Positions 1 to 10,544 of a stretch of DNA of 64,000 bases are shown piece after piece. The notes beneath the pieces were generated by a model. The model made no database searches, was not told the DNA's origin, and saw only the letters and a program-made list of their open reading frames with translations. The position numbers were made by a program, and so were the translations under genes. The stretch comes from Phycomyces blakesleeanus NRRL 1555(-) (lineage: Eukaryota; Mucoromycota; Mucoromycetes; Mucorales; Phycomycetaceae): NCBI RefSeq assembly GCF_001638985.1, contig NW_017265177.1, positions 1 through 64,000 of the forward strand. Direction: 5' to 3'. Within the stretch, counting starts at the first letter, position 1; each line of letters starts with the position of its first letter.

Positions 1-365
1 CATAGATTTTTATAGCATTTATAGAATAATCTTTGCACATTCTGATTTCTTCTTTGAGCCTGTAGGCATATAGACTCTCAAAGAAATCAAGTGCTCTTTC
101 CCTTTACTCAACATCTGGCAATACATTGTCAACCTTGTGTATGTATTTATTGGCTTTAAGTGTTCGTTTAAGCTCCTTCGCGGCAGTCATCTGCTCCAAC
201 TTTATATTAACTTCCATTTTGATTACTTCTAAAATATCTTTAATAAGTTCGTCTGCACTTGCTGATAAAGACTCTACCAGTGTTTTTTTTCACGATAAAT
301 TCCCTGATTTTATGCGATTTCTTCAAGGCATCAATTGCTTGTTGCTTTGTACTATATTTTGGCAT
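1..365 (-). pseudogene. Decayed transposon-type ORF, N-terminal part (runs off the left edge)
   Basis: On the minus strand an ATG at 365 opens a coding-like stretch beginning MPKYSTKQQAIDALKKSH. It goes out of frame in an 8-A run near 282-291. One base less there restores a helical, Lys/Glu-rich frame (for example ASADELIKDILEVIKMEV) that continues to a TAA at about 106-108, after which the same frame stays open to position 1. The frameshift plus the internal stop make it a pseudogene. The composition resembles the leader regions of fungal DDE-transposase genes, but no catalytic domain is inside the window, so that assignment is a guess. The catalytic part, if any, would lie left of position 1. 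Confidence 0.4.
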
Positions 366-790
366 GTAAGATGGAGAGAAAGAAGTATTATATAACTGTT
401 GGCAATAAATTCTATGATTTATTAAGGAGAAAGATAAAAACAGTATCGTATTGCATATAAAAAGTAAGGATTAGGTTAATCAGAGAGCCGTACGTTTTTC
501 GATCAAAATTTGATCGAAATTTGATCTTTCAAAAAGACGATCAAATTTTTATCGTCGCTATTACAATTGTAGTCCAATAATATGGCGTTCTGAATTCAAA
601 ATTTGATCGATCAATCTGGCTGAGCACCCCCATTGTCTTAATTTAAAGTAGGAATACGGTATGTGAAACATGATAGTGATAGAAGAAATATTAAAATCAT
701 ATATATATATATATTTGTTTCTAAAATATTTGGTGGTGTTAAAATTCTGACATTTGTTTCTATTGAATCATTTCAATCTGTCCTCACCAA
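366..790. repeat. Non-coding stretch with clustered GATC/AAATTTGATC motifs
   Basis: No gene seen. Between about 499 and 613 the motif TTTGATC and its reverse complement recur at least five times, including TTCGATCAAAATTTGATCGA at 498-517. The block ends in GGCTGAGCACCCCC at 618-631. Placed just upstream of the decayed ORF at 1-365, it could be the terminal region of the same element, but the other end is not in the window so no terminal repeat can be paired. An (AT)n run sits near 701-716. Confidence 0.3.
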
Positions 791-1891
791 ATGATGCTCT
801 CACTCTATTCACCAAAAAAAACAAATTATGCACCGAATAGTTTATTTTTTCAACCCGGAACAATTGAACTACGTGCAAAATGGCTGACAAAAGAAGTAGA
901 TGCTAAAAATGCTGAAATGATCAATAAAGAGGCAGAAACGCTCAAAGAGTAATGTGATGCTGATAGTAATTTCTACTGTTTACATTAATAACTTTGAGAT
1001 TCAAATAGAATTACTCAACCAATCTATTGTGAACATCATTCCTGCCACCACGATGGACATCCACTTATGCTTCCATCGATCTATGCATATGAATTGCACT
1101 ATGAGGCAAAACACTTAAATACCTGTTCAGTGTGTGAAAAAGTGTTTCCTTCATCTCATTGGCTTCAACTCCATTTAGACGAATTCCATGATGTTCTTAA
1201 GAAAATACAAAAAGAACGTGGCGAAAAGATTGTAAGGACAACATAAAGAGTTTTTGAATTAAAAATATACCCATACCCTTCGTTCTTTTTCAAGTTAAAA
1301 AGAAACCAGCAATAGCAATAACTGATAGTAAGTACCTTTATTCAATTACTTTATTAGTACGCTTGTTACGTCGAAGGGTGTCAAAAGCGTTTTATCGACC
1401 CAAGGTTAAGAAGATTACATCTAATTGATAAGCACCATTATCCTAAATACTTTCCGTTTGATATTGTATTGACTGGTACACTTACTTACGATCAATGGAA
1501 TAAACGCGAAAAACGTCATGGAGCATCAATTAATCAACAACAACACCAGCAGCAGGATCAACGACAAATAATCAAGTCAACTATAGAGGAAGGAAAAGAA
1601 AAAGAGAAAGAAAGAGAGCCTGTGGATGTAGATATGGATGATCTAGTTAATCATTTGACACGGCTAAAGATTCCAAAAACTATCTCATTTGGACGAGGTG
1701 CTAAAGCAAGTCTTTCGCGCAATATACCTCACATTAAAGCCCCGAAGAACACTGATGTTGATATGAGCGAGCATACCGATAATTGTAAGGATATTGAAAT
1801 TGATACATCAATTGTTCAAGAAAAACCGTCTATCAGGCCAAGACGCAAACGAGGTCCAAAGAAAAAGAGTGCACTCCAACAAGAAAAATGA
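791..1891 (+). CDS. ZNF511: ZNF511-like C2H2 zinc-finger protein
   Basis: Three exons, 791-948, 1009-1231 and 1358-1891, give a 304-aa protein; both introns are GT-AG. The first ATG of the exon (791) is taken as start. Seen: three Cys/His clusters. The first begins at C60/C65 and ends in HYEAKH. The second is C-x2-C-x12-H-x4-H (CSVCEKVF...HLDEFH). The third, just after the second intron, is C-x4-C-x12-H-x4-H (CYVEGCQKRF...HLIDKHH) followed by YPKYFPFDIV. This finger order and the tail after finger three are the signature of the eukaryotic ZNF511 family, whose role is poorly known (probably nuclear). The C-terminal 140 residues are basic, low complexity and end in RRKRGPKKKS, which looks like a nuclear localisation signal. 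It lies head-on to the minus-strand gene at 2418-3275. Confidence 0.85.
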
Positions 1892-2417
1892 TAGCCAATT
1901 GACTAAAAGTAAAACCCCTTTTCTTTCTTACTATTAGCACTTTGAATACAAGACATTGCAAAATATTGTTATTAGTTTAAGTCAATGTATTTGGAATACT
2001 TTATTAGCCAGGTTCAACAAACAAAGGCACATATAATATATATATATATATAAAGTTTCCAAGACCCCATAGTCCATAACATGTATATTCTTGTAAAAAT
2101 TATACCTGATATAATCAAAGCTTTCATTACTTCTTTAGCTTTCTTTGGAGAACACAGCATATATATAATTTATTATTATCACTTCTATGAGGAGTCAACA
2201 TCTCAGGCTATTTGGGTGTTTTTACTTTGGATATAAAGAAGTTGAGGCATGTTTTGTTTGTCACTAAAAATCGAAAAACCTGATTTTTGATATAATTTTT
2301 GGGAGTACGTAAATACAGTAGCCGACCCCAACTACTCTTGTGCACGCCCAACATATCCAATAAACCAGAGATAAAGGTAAAAAGACACTTTGTTCGATCG
2401 AATTCGGTTTGTTGTAA
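1892..2417. other. Intergenic, convergent 3' ends
   Basis: Space between two convergent genes. It holds AT-rich sequence and an (AT)n run at about 2033-2052. I see no gene or structured element. Confidence 0.5.
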
Positions 2418-3275
2418 TCAGATCAAACGCTGCCGGCGATCATGTTCTTCCACAACACGTATCAGATTAGCCATGACTGGACCATCTCCCCTAGCATCTC
2501 TCTGATCAAGCCAGAACTTGTCTTGGTGAATGGTTGGTGGGATACCTTTGACACGCTCCAACTCAAACTGGCGGTTCAGTACTTTCTTGGATACTTTCCA
2601 TGTCGAGAACATGCCTGGATTAGGTACCAAGTCTCGCAATGCTAGAGTAGTTTCTCGTTTTCGCGCAAACATATCCAATGTCTCAAGGGTAATAACACTG
2701 TTAGGTGTAATAGTATCAGCTGCAGTCACTGTTTTTCGCGGGGGTGAGTGTAATTGAATTGTGTGCACATATGGAGAGAGCATAAAGTGGAGTGCACCAG
2801 TAGAGCATGTACTAGCCGCGAGAGCTATTGTGATAGAGTCAGTATATTTCTTCAGGTTTTATTGTTTCCTTCCTTCCTTCCTTACCTCCAAGAAACATAT
2901 AACCACTCAATTCGGTTGCCTGAACTGTCCCACAAAGAATCCTGAGTTAATTAGTTGTGTTTATTGTTTATTGTTTATTGTTTATTGTTTAATACCCCTA
3001 GTTCGACTTACCTGCTGGAGAATCCCAGAAATACATTACTGCAGGTGTAGCAGCAGAGGAAATCTATTAATTCTATCAAAAAAAATGTACATATATTCAA
3101 ATTGTTTAAAAAACACTAAGGTCCTTACTCCAAGAGTAGATACAGAGAATAGCTTAATGAGCTTCACGAGACCAGAATTGTTAGATGCATAAATGAGTCT
3201 TGATGTTTCTGGTACACCAGTAGAGAAATTACGGCGAATGCCGATTGATTGAACAAATCGCGTTAGTGAGGACAT
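2418..3275 (-). CDS. TMEM70/TMEM186-like mitochondrial inner-membrane protein
   Basis: Four exons on the minus strand, 3275-3129, 3063-3012, 2924-2886 and 2824-2418, give 214 aa; all introns are GT-AG and the frame closes exactly. The start is an ATG at 3275. The first 20 residues (MSSLTRFVQSIGIRRNFSTG) look like a mitochondrial presequence with an RRNFS cleavage context. Two hydrophobic segments follow, at about residues 41-62 (KLFSVSTLG...AVMYFW) and 74-95 (GYMFLGALAAST...HFML), then a soluble C-terminus. The pattern RLIYASNNSG...K..KLFSVSTLG and a second hairpin ending in LSPYV is that of the TMEM70/TMEM186/TMEM223 group, whose human members help assemble ATP synthase or complex I. Family placement is from motif recall; the exact partner complex is not decided by the sequence. 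Confidence 0.75.
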
Positions 3276-4573
3276 TCAGCTATATATTTTTTAATTTTAT
3301 TCTCTTGGGGGTTTTTTTTTATATATATTATATATATAGGCTTTTGGAAGAGATGCATCAAAAAGCCACTTGTATAGGATCTTTACAATCATCTGTATTT
3401 TTCATAGTGACTGGGACTGATTTTAACAAAAAAAGGATGTAAAAGCGGACTTGACGTCCAATACAGGGTTTCTATTTTGAAGTCAGACGAAGTTAGTTTC
3501 TTTTTTCGACGAATAAAAATTAATTTTTAAACATTTTATTTACCTCTTTTAGACGGAGAGAAAATAAAATTGAGACATGTTAAGGTGAATGATCAGACTG
3601 TTCATTTGGTGAATTCTTGGTGTACCTCCAGCTCATGAGTCTGTTTGCTTATGATTATAGATCATATTAACTGAGAGATGTTGTCTTATTTGTATAAAGG
3701 CTTACTACTGTATTTACTATGAGCTACAGCGTCCTTATTGATGTTATCCAGTTTCTTTTCCCGAGATACGATTCGGTCATCTGCTAATAAAACAAGTTTA
3801 CTAAAAAGCTATGGCAGGGTCTCTAGCATTCTTTACCCCTTTAAAATAAGTCTAGTGAACTTTAAATGGTTGTATTCCTAGATATTGCCATTATTTTTGA
3901 GTTTCTTTTAGATGGTTTCAGGGTATGAATACACACTTTGGAGATTAAAGATGTGTGGTTATATAAAAGAATTAGAAATACATTGTTACAGTTGATCGAA
4001 AGCTTATTACAAAAACAATAAAACCCACCTAAAACGGTGTGAGCAAGAGTTTTCTAAAGAGATAATGAACCTTGCAAAAGACTTAATTGGTGGTTACAAA
4101 ATAAAACAAAAGAAAAGATAAAAAAAATCAATGAAGTTTAAAGTGGTTATTTAGCAAATTTGTAGAAAGAAAACATATAGAAAGTGAAGAAATATTGAAA
4201 TTGAAACAATATCATCAAGGTTTGGCTGCCATATTTAAGATATATATTTGACAGCAGTGGTAAATATATTACACCTTATTTACCTTCTTTGACGTTCTTT
4301 GCTTGTTTTATAGAGAGAAAAAAACATGCATCTCTCATTCATTTTCAGCAAGAAAAACGAAGTTTACAAAAGACGTCTAGAGAATAATGGGTCTGAAAGC
4401 AAGTAATATTAGCAACACGTGTACCTGATCAAAATTAACAATAATGCTATAGATGCTATATACTCTGATTGTGGCCAGAGGGGAGATTTTACGAAATATC
4501 TATATATATAATGCTCTTTATATATACCCGAGACTGGTGCTAAAGGTATAGCTATTAATATGTTGAATAATAT
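3276..4573. other. Intergenic region with faint coding traces
   Basis: No intact gene. An (AT)-rich run lies at 3321-3338. Plus-strand coding-like snippets (for example EQEFSKEIMNLAKDLIGG from about 4039) interrupted by stops suggest that the transposon relic starting at 4574 extends leftward to about 3960, but the decay is too deep to set exons. Confidence 0.35.
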
Positions 4574-4891
4574 TTGGTACTAGTACTGGTAAAAAGCTTA
4601 AATAGCCAGAACAGATTAAAAGAGCTAAAAAGGAAGCCAAAAGACAAAAGACACATATCGGCGCTGAAGTTGTTTGCTCAAGATGCAAGCTACCAGGCCA
4701 TGCTTCTGCACGATCACCTGAATGTTCTTTTTATATTTTATCGAAAAGAATTTTTTACTCTTAACCTTGGAAATTATTATACCGCTTACACACGAAAGCT
4801 CCTTTTTAACCGTTGCATTAAAGAAAAATACAAAGCCATCCTAAAAGAAAAAAATATCTATTGCTGCAATTCAATAAGACACTTAATTTAA
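4574..4891 (+). pseudogene. Transposon-type ORF fragment, C-terminal part (copy 1)
   Basis: A 105-codon open stretch with coding character (KDKRHISALKLFAQDASY...HDHLNVLFIFY) but no proper ATG start (it opens on TTG) and no upstream exon. Its motif Y-x8-L-x2-LF-x-FY recurs in the second relic (about 6148-6198: YLQHVAYIRQNLSTLFKFY), so the two look like the same region of related proteins lying in tandem. Function not recognised with confidence; see the next entry for the Fanzor/TnpB suggestion. Confidence 0.35.
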
Positions 4892-4972
4892 AGCGCAAAG
4901 CTGTTTGTAAATTATTATCTTTTACAAATTTCCAACGAACCTGCGCCTGGTTTTATCTTCAAGCAGCAATTT

Positions 4973-6540
4973 TTGTACATCATCTGTCAACTCGTTAACA
5001 ACAGAAGACCTATAAGTGATACTCTAATGACTCAAACCCTTTTACAACAATGGAATGATTTCAAAAGAGAAACCCCCAAGGTATGCTATGGCATAGCTTT
5101 AATCGGTGAAGCAAGCCAATGTCTCGCTCATGCATTTACAGAGGTAGCCACATCATATCAGAACGAAATTGTTGAGAAATTTGCAAATAAATTAATCTGC
5201 TATCTTTGGTATCATATTCACACTATGTTTGTGGTAAGAAAAGTGATCAACGCATATAAAGAGTAATGAAGATCTAAACAAATTTTATGTGTTTGCTATA
5301 AAAAACAAACTTGTAGAGCATGAATCCAAACGACGTTCATAATATTGCTGTAAAATACTGCTATCAATTTATCTACCAAGGAGATTTAGTGTAGCCAGCA
5401 AATAGCACTATAAACGACGACATAAGTAGACAGGGATTTATTAAACTCTGCCAGCCTCTGAGGGACATTCTAAATACCAGAGTAAAACTGAAGACTCTGT
5501 CAGAATTCCCAGCAAAATTCATTCCTTTACTGACGCGCTTACTTTCTTCCATTGAATCTGAACATAACAGCCACTGCGAATACGATATGATGAGAATACC
5601 TCTTCCACAGAGGTTTAGTGTCTTCCTGACCTCTTAATTGCACTGGCGTTCTGTAACTTTGTAAACACATTATCCGCATTTCTTCCCGGTAAAAAGTTGC
5701 CAAGAGGTTACAACGATCAACTTCAGTTTTTTTTTAAAAATATTAAGGTCCCAGGCATTGAGAATTCAAACGTAAATGAAAAAAAACCCCCGGTATCATA
5801 ATAATTAGAGCAAAAATACTTCCAGAATTGAAAGTATAATGCCAAATGGAGAAAATAAGCAATTGTTTGGAAACTTGGTCAGGTCGGACGGCTTTAGTAT
5901 CGATTTTTTGTTTTGCAAAAGACAAAGCAACCAAAAAGAAATAGCTACCAAGGTTAATTAAATTAATCTCAAACTTGGTGATTTTGGTAGTCAAGAAGTC
6001 GAAGAATCGTATCTCTCAATATCACATGACCAGTTCAACAAGATACAGTTCTGAACTTAACAAGTTAAAGAAAGACAACAGCACCAACATCATAGAAAGC
6101 GCGATTCCTACCGATAAGACTTCGGGCCCAGAAAAGTACCTGCAACATGTTGCTTATATCCGTCAGAACTTAAGCACGCTATTCAAGTTTTACAGTGCTG
6201 TTACAGAAAAAAAGCCGCTTTTTCTTGTACCAAGAAAAGCAAAAGGTACCAGAGTTGATGGTGAACATGCTGCTTGATGGGACTAAAAGGTATAATAGAA
6301 ACAAGAAGCAGGAAGAAGAACGCTAAAAAGAAAATGAAGAAGGCTAAAGGGTGTACCAAGAGCAAAAGGGGAAGGAAAGAAGTTGTGAAGAAAAGCGTAC
6401 CAAGGTATTTATATTTAAAAACCAGTAGAGTGGTATCATGATTAACTTTACTGAGTGGGTACTTCTACCAAAGGATGCTTTGACACTCCCTATACCTTTA
6501 TCGGAAAATATATAATCCGAATTCGTTAATTTCACTCTTT
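4973..6540 (+). pseudogene. Decayed Fanzor/TnpB-like (putative) transposon gene, copy 2
   Basis: Coding-like pieces in N-to-C order are scattered over three frames: SQCLAHAFTEVATSYQNEIV (about 5118), an apparent intron with donor GTAAGA at 5232 and acceptor TTGTAG near 5316, MNPNDVHNIAVKYCY (5321), PLPQRFSVFPDLL (about 5598-5636), LVRSDGFSIDFLFCKRQ (about 5876-5926), LGDFGSQEVEESYLSISHDQ (about 5973) and ELNKLKKDNSTNIIESAIP (6052-6108), then a Lys/Arg-rich tail. Several stops and frameshifts make it non-functional. The order RSDGFS-x-DFLF, DF-x4-EVEESY, S-x-D-x-x-x-N-K-I-x-F resembles the stretch leading into the first RuvC aspartate of Fanzor/TnpB-like proteins of Mucorales as I remember them. 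That family call is an inference; no complete nuclease core or zinc knuckle survives. A second relic of the same family lies at 17486-17790. Confidence 0.4.
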
Positions 6541-6650
6541 GATAATTTCAAGGCACTTAGTCCCTCCCTTGGCCTTGAAATTATCGAGGGACTACTGTAA
6601 AACATTATGTTAGTTGCACACAGGCACATGCACACCTTTTCACGTTTAAG

Positions 6651-7487
6651 TCATGCATTATTCATATCAAACATTCTTGTAAGAGTACTTGTATCTTCGT
6701 CAGGTTCCAATGGTGTAGAAGCCTCAAGATTAAACTCTTCATCAAATAACTTGATAAGATTGATTCTGTCACGTATACATGCAGAATTCTCCTATTAAAA
6801 GAAATAATATATTCTTGTAAGGTAACATTGTATTAAAGTACAAATGTGCACATACACGCACACACACAGATATATATATATATATACTTCATCACTAACT
6901 TCAAGACGAGTTATGCTTAAAATCAAACTCGACAGGTCGTCTTTTTTAACGAGTTTTCGATTGAGATCATCGACTTCTTTTTCCGCTTCTTCTTTTGTAC
7001 GCTGTCTGGACTTGGCTTCTTGAGAATATTTTATAAGAATTATTTGTAATTCTTCATCAGACTCACTTCTCTCTTTGAGATCTTGAGATAGTCCACTACT
7101 ACTTTTGGCTAGTAGCTCTTACATGTGCATCAATTGAGTGCATGCTTTCTCTCCTTCTTGGAAAGATCAATATTTTGCGCGGCGAGACACAAGTTAGTCA
7201 TTGGTATTCGCGAATTTCTGACCAATCACCGCAATATTCTGTCCTTTGATTTATATCATCTTTAAGAGTTCAACGAGATACCTTCCGACTTTTTCGGCAT
7301 AAATTTTTCGTGCTTTCAACCCTTCCATATCAACCTTTTTCCTTGGTTTTCTTTCTGTAGCTCTTCCATTTTGTCTTTTATGTCTTTGACAGTTTTTATA
7401 TGATGCACATTTCCAAGTGCTTCTTTAAACTTTTTCTTCAATACAGCGAGTCCTGCCAATGGCTCAAGTTAACCCTCATGGGGACAA
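6651..7487 (-). pseudogene. Broken coiled-coil protein gene
   Basis: Minus-strand reading shows long Lys/Glu-rich helical pieces: LAVLKKKFKEALGNVHHIK (near 7455), KARKIYAEKVGRYLVELLK (near 7325), then DLKERSESDEELQIILIKYS to VKKDDLSSLILSITRLEVSDE (about 7090-6888). A good GT-AG intron (6887-6792) joins the last piece to a terminal exon at 6791-6651 (ENSACIRDRINLIKLFDEEF...MNNA, stop). The upstream pieces are in different frames and separated by stops without convincing splice sites, so the gene looks inactivated, although one or two unrecognised introns could rescue part of it. Coiled coil is likely; no family recognised. Confidence 0.35.
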
Positions 7488-7712
7488 AGCATAGCAGTGT
7501 CTATCATTGCTTTGGAGGTACCCAAGTGACAAGCGGCTGCCAACCACCACACTTACCGTCTCAAAATGCCTGATTTTTATTTTTATTGTATCCAAAAAAG
7601 GTAATCCGCGTGTCTGAATTTTAACTTCTAATTTGTCCAAAAAAAAAAAGATCATTTTTTGAATTTAAAGTGCAAAAACTGTAATTGGGTAGCATTTGGA
7701 CGTCACATATCT

Positions 7713-9306
7713 ATGAACATGAAAAAGAGGTTGACTCTCCGAAAAAGAAAGTTAAAAGGAATGAACCATTCCGATCGTCTTTTGACTAGAAGAATGGTAG
7801 TTTTTTTTTCACAACCAGTTGTTATTGACACCCGTAATCAGCAAAAACTCTTGGCTGATCAGCCCTGGGAAATTTACTGCCCTCTCAAGAATCGAACCAG
7901 TTTGAACGAAGATGAGGGATATTCTCGTCCCCTATACCAGCACTCAACCTTTTATCGAATTGTCCTGCCATGTCCTCACCAAGCAACTGCAGAAATAGAA
8001 AAGTGGCATCGTATTCGTCTTGAACTAGTCAATGAGTTTGGACTGTCTCTGTTTGGAGCACAAGCAACAGAATGTGCCTTGGAATTAAGATGCGAGCTTC
8101 TAAGCCAAAATATTGACAGCAAAAATTGGCAACATGACACAGAACACAGTATACATATACGACCAATACAGGCCGATAGATGGGACATACTTAATAACCA
8201 GACAATTAAGTGGCCAGGGTTCTTTGGCGGAGGACATGGCGGATTTGAATACATAATCAGAAATGTATCTGGCAAACAGAGACACTTGACAAAAACAAAA
8301 TATGTGTTGCATTGTATACCTACCAACAACACAAAACAAACGGTGGATGCACTATCTTTGGCGGTGCCGATTTCACTATCTAATAATTCCTTGACTGGTT
8401 ATAACTGGCAAGAATCGGGCCACGAATACTCAAAAGTGGATATGGGAAGAGCATTTATGCTTGATCCAAGATTGACAAGGGCCAAAAAGGATATATTCTG
8501 TATGATACGAGAAGTATGGGACGCAGGTACTCCAGGAAAGCTGTGGGATTCTGCACTTGTTATTGCAGATCTAATAGCTAACCGCCTCAAACAGCAACCG
8601 AGATGTTTAGAGAAGTGCCACGTTGTGGATCTCAGTGCAGGGTGAATATCATATTCGTTTAGGAATATACACAAATATGCATATGCAAATGTCACGTATT
8701 AACCCTTGGTGTAGGACAGGATGTGTTGGTCTTTTGATCAAAGCGATGTGCCGTTCAATGGGAAACAGGGGGCCTAAGATGACCCTGACAGATCTGCCAG
8801 AAGCACTGGGACTGATACGTAGAAACTACAGACTAAACCAATCTGGTATTGATGACCAGGTACAAATAGAGCAGCTGCGGTGGGGGGTTGAAGCGGATGC
8901 ACGGCGGGTGACAGCCAAGGCCCAGGTTGATATTGTGCTTGCATCGGATGTATTGTATGTTCCCCACGCATTCGAATCTTTGATTGCTACGCTATACCAT
9001 CTCAGTACTTCTCACCGAACAGTTGTCTATTTGGCGTATAAGAGACGAGAACTTCGCGACTGTGACGAAGCACGCTTCTTCAATAGATGCTCCCAATACT
9101 TTCACATCAACCTTGTCCAGGACTTGTCTCAAATGAGCCCACCTGTCTATTGGGAGCAAAGATTTGGTCCTCTATTATCACTGAGCCCTCTTGAGATATG
9201 GTTTTCGCGCCATCTTACTCATGCTAACCAGCAGGGGCATGTTCAAGTCTATCGGCTTGTTAAGAAACCTGCTCTGTTTGATTCACCTAAATTTAGGCAA
9301 ACATAG
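7713..9306 (+). CDS. METTL21/EFM-type protein-lysine methyltransferase
   Basis: Two exons, 7713-8641 and 8715-9306, split by a 73-bp GT-AG intron, give 506 aa. The splice falls inside the SAM-binding loop and restores VVDLSAGTGCVGLL (residues 304-317), the E/D-x-G-x-G-x-G loop of class I methyltransferases. Downstream, TLTDLPEAL (second strand) and ASDVLY (386-391, the D-x-x-Y motif) are those of the Methyltransf_16 (METTL21/EFM) family, which methylates lysines of translation factors and chaperones. W in GKLWDSALVIADLI is the usual pre-loop motif. The N-terminal 270 residues, rich in W, H and C, are not recognised. The frame is open upstream of 7713 but without an ATG; later ATGs at 7761 and 7794 are possible starts. 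Substrate unknown. Confidence 0.82.
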
Positions 9307-9734
9307 CTTGATGCGGTACAGTTGAAACTAAAGTTTTAGCAGATAAGGATATTGTGGCAATAAAAAAGAAGAAGAGGAAGAAAAAAATGCTTGCTACTAT
9401 TGTCATTTTGGAAATCTGGATCGATTGGCCTGCTACAGGTCATTGATTTATAATGCGTCACGTTGCTTATAGCTGCTACATGAGCTTGTGTTTTTCCTGT
9501 ATGAGCATGGTCAGAGAAGCATATTAGTCCATTAATATTAATACGATGCAATTATCTATAACAATATTACCTAACCAGTCAACCTGCTCATTCGTACATG
9601 GCTGAGTAAGTGAAGTAGTAAGGTCAGGTCGATCCGATGTTTTAAGAGGAGATTTACAGTCCGCAGGTTATTTACTATCTAACTTCCACTTGGTCATCGT
9701 ATTCTTCTTTCTTCTTCCACTTGAATTCGTTTAC
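9307..9734. promoter_or_regulatory. Intergenic / upstream region of the zinc-finger gene
   Basis: Short purine-rich tract (GAAGAAGAGGAAG) near 9366-9385, otherwise unremarkable sequence that should hold the METTL-like gene's 3' end and the zinc-finger gene's promoter. No specific site recognised. Confidence 0.3.
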
Positions 9735-10499
9735 ATGTCCCATCATGCCGACAAACCCAGCTTGCCTTCGATTCAGTTTCTATTGCAGGAAGCAGATCCG
9801 CTCATTACCCCCGAAAGTTCTCGACGACCGCCACAGCCACCTCTTTCCACAACATCAACAACAACATCGGTAGGAGCAGGGCCAGGAGTAGGGCCAACTA
9901 TAGATGGTTCTCACGCCATGAGCCTATTATTGGAAACAGTACGTCCTAGGCCAGTGAGAGCCGGGCTTGGTCATCGTAGTAGTAGAAGTGTAAGCAGTCT
10001 TCCAGTCGATCTCCAAAGCCTGTCGTTATATGCACCTACCATGTCCAAGGATGACATGAGTGTACCTTCAGACACCAAGATGAGCTGGACCCAGTTAGGA
10101 CATCATCGCGCAAGTCACAATCGTACTCACTCAGACATATCTCACCGAAGGACTGCGTCCGCAAGTACTGTTGATTTTATGCTGAATCCAACCATTACAG
10201 TGGATAAACCGTCTGCGCAATCTTCTCCGTCTTCTCCTCCACTTCAAGAAGTATACGAAACAGACGGACAGAGAGATCTCCAGGCAGGGAGATATGTGTG
10301 TATGTTTTGTGGCAAGAAGTTCTCCAGACCTTCTTCGCTACGGATTCATACTTATTCTCACACAGGTGAAAAACCATTTGTTTGCACTGAAGAGAATTGC
10401 GGACGACGGTTTTCTGTCCAAAGCAATATGCGGCGTCATATGCGTGTTCATCGATTTGGTCGCCCTAAACCTGCCCTTGCCTTTGATCCTTCCGAATAA
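9735..10499 (+). CDS. C2H2 zinc-finger transcription factor with two C-terminal fingers
   Basis: Single exon, 254 aa from the ATG at 9735 (MSHHADKPSLPSIQFLL); the frame is open upstream only on a TTG, so 9735 is preferred. Residues 1-180 are disordered, Ser/Thr/Pro-rich, with proline tracts and basic Ser patches. Two adjacent C2H2 fingers follow: C-x2-C-x12-H-x3-H (CMFCGKKFSRPSSLRIH, from about residue 189) and C-x4-C-x12-H-x3-H (CTEENCGRRFSVQSNMRRH), joined by a canonical TGEKPF linker, which indicates sequence-specific DNA binding. The short leader SLPSIQFLL is the kind of N-terminal motif seen in fungal regulators with this layout. Target genes cannot be told from the sequence. Confidence 0.85.
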   Translation: MSHHADKPSLPSIQFLLQEADPLITPESSRRPPQPPLSTTSTTTSVGAGPGVGPTIDGSHAMSLLLETVRPRPVRAGLGHRSSRSVSSLPVDLQSLSLYAPTMSKDDMSVPSDTKMSWTQLGHHRASHNRTHSDISHRRTASASTVDFMLNPTITVDKPSAQSSPSSPPLQEVYETDGQRDLQAGRYVCMFCGKKFSRPSSLRIHTYSHTGEKPFVCTEENCGRRFSVQSNMRRHMRVHRFGRPKPALAFDPSE

Positions 10500-10510
10500 C
10501 CCTTTTCATA

Positions 10511-10544
10511 CAAACAAACAAACAAACAAACAAACAAACAAAAA
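10511..10544. repeat. (CAAA)n microsatellite
   Basis: Eight consecutive CAAA units directly 3' of the zinc-finger gene, probably in its 3' UTR. Confidence 0.9.

Noticed and set aside
126..395. Plus-strand 89-codon ORF
   Set aside because: Opens on TTG and is the antisense shadow of the minus-strand relic, whose residues look far more protein-like.
8701..8720. Alternative acceptor GACAG|GAT at 8719 for the methyltransferase intron
   Set aside because: It shifts the frame, whereas GTAG|GACAGG at 8715 restores the DLSAGTGCVGLL loop exactly.
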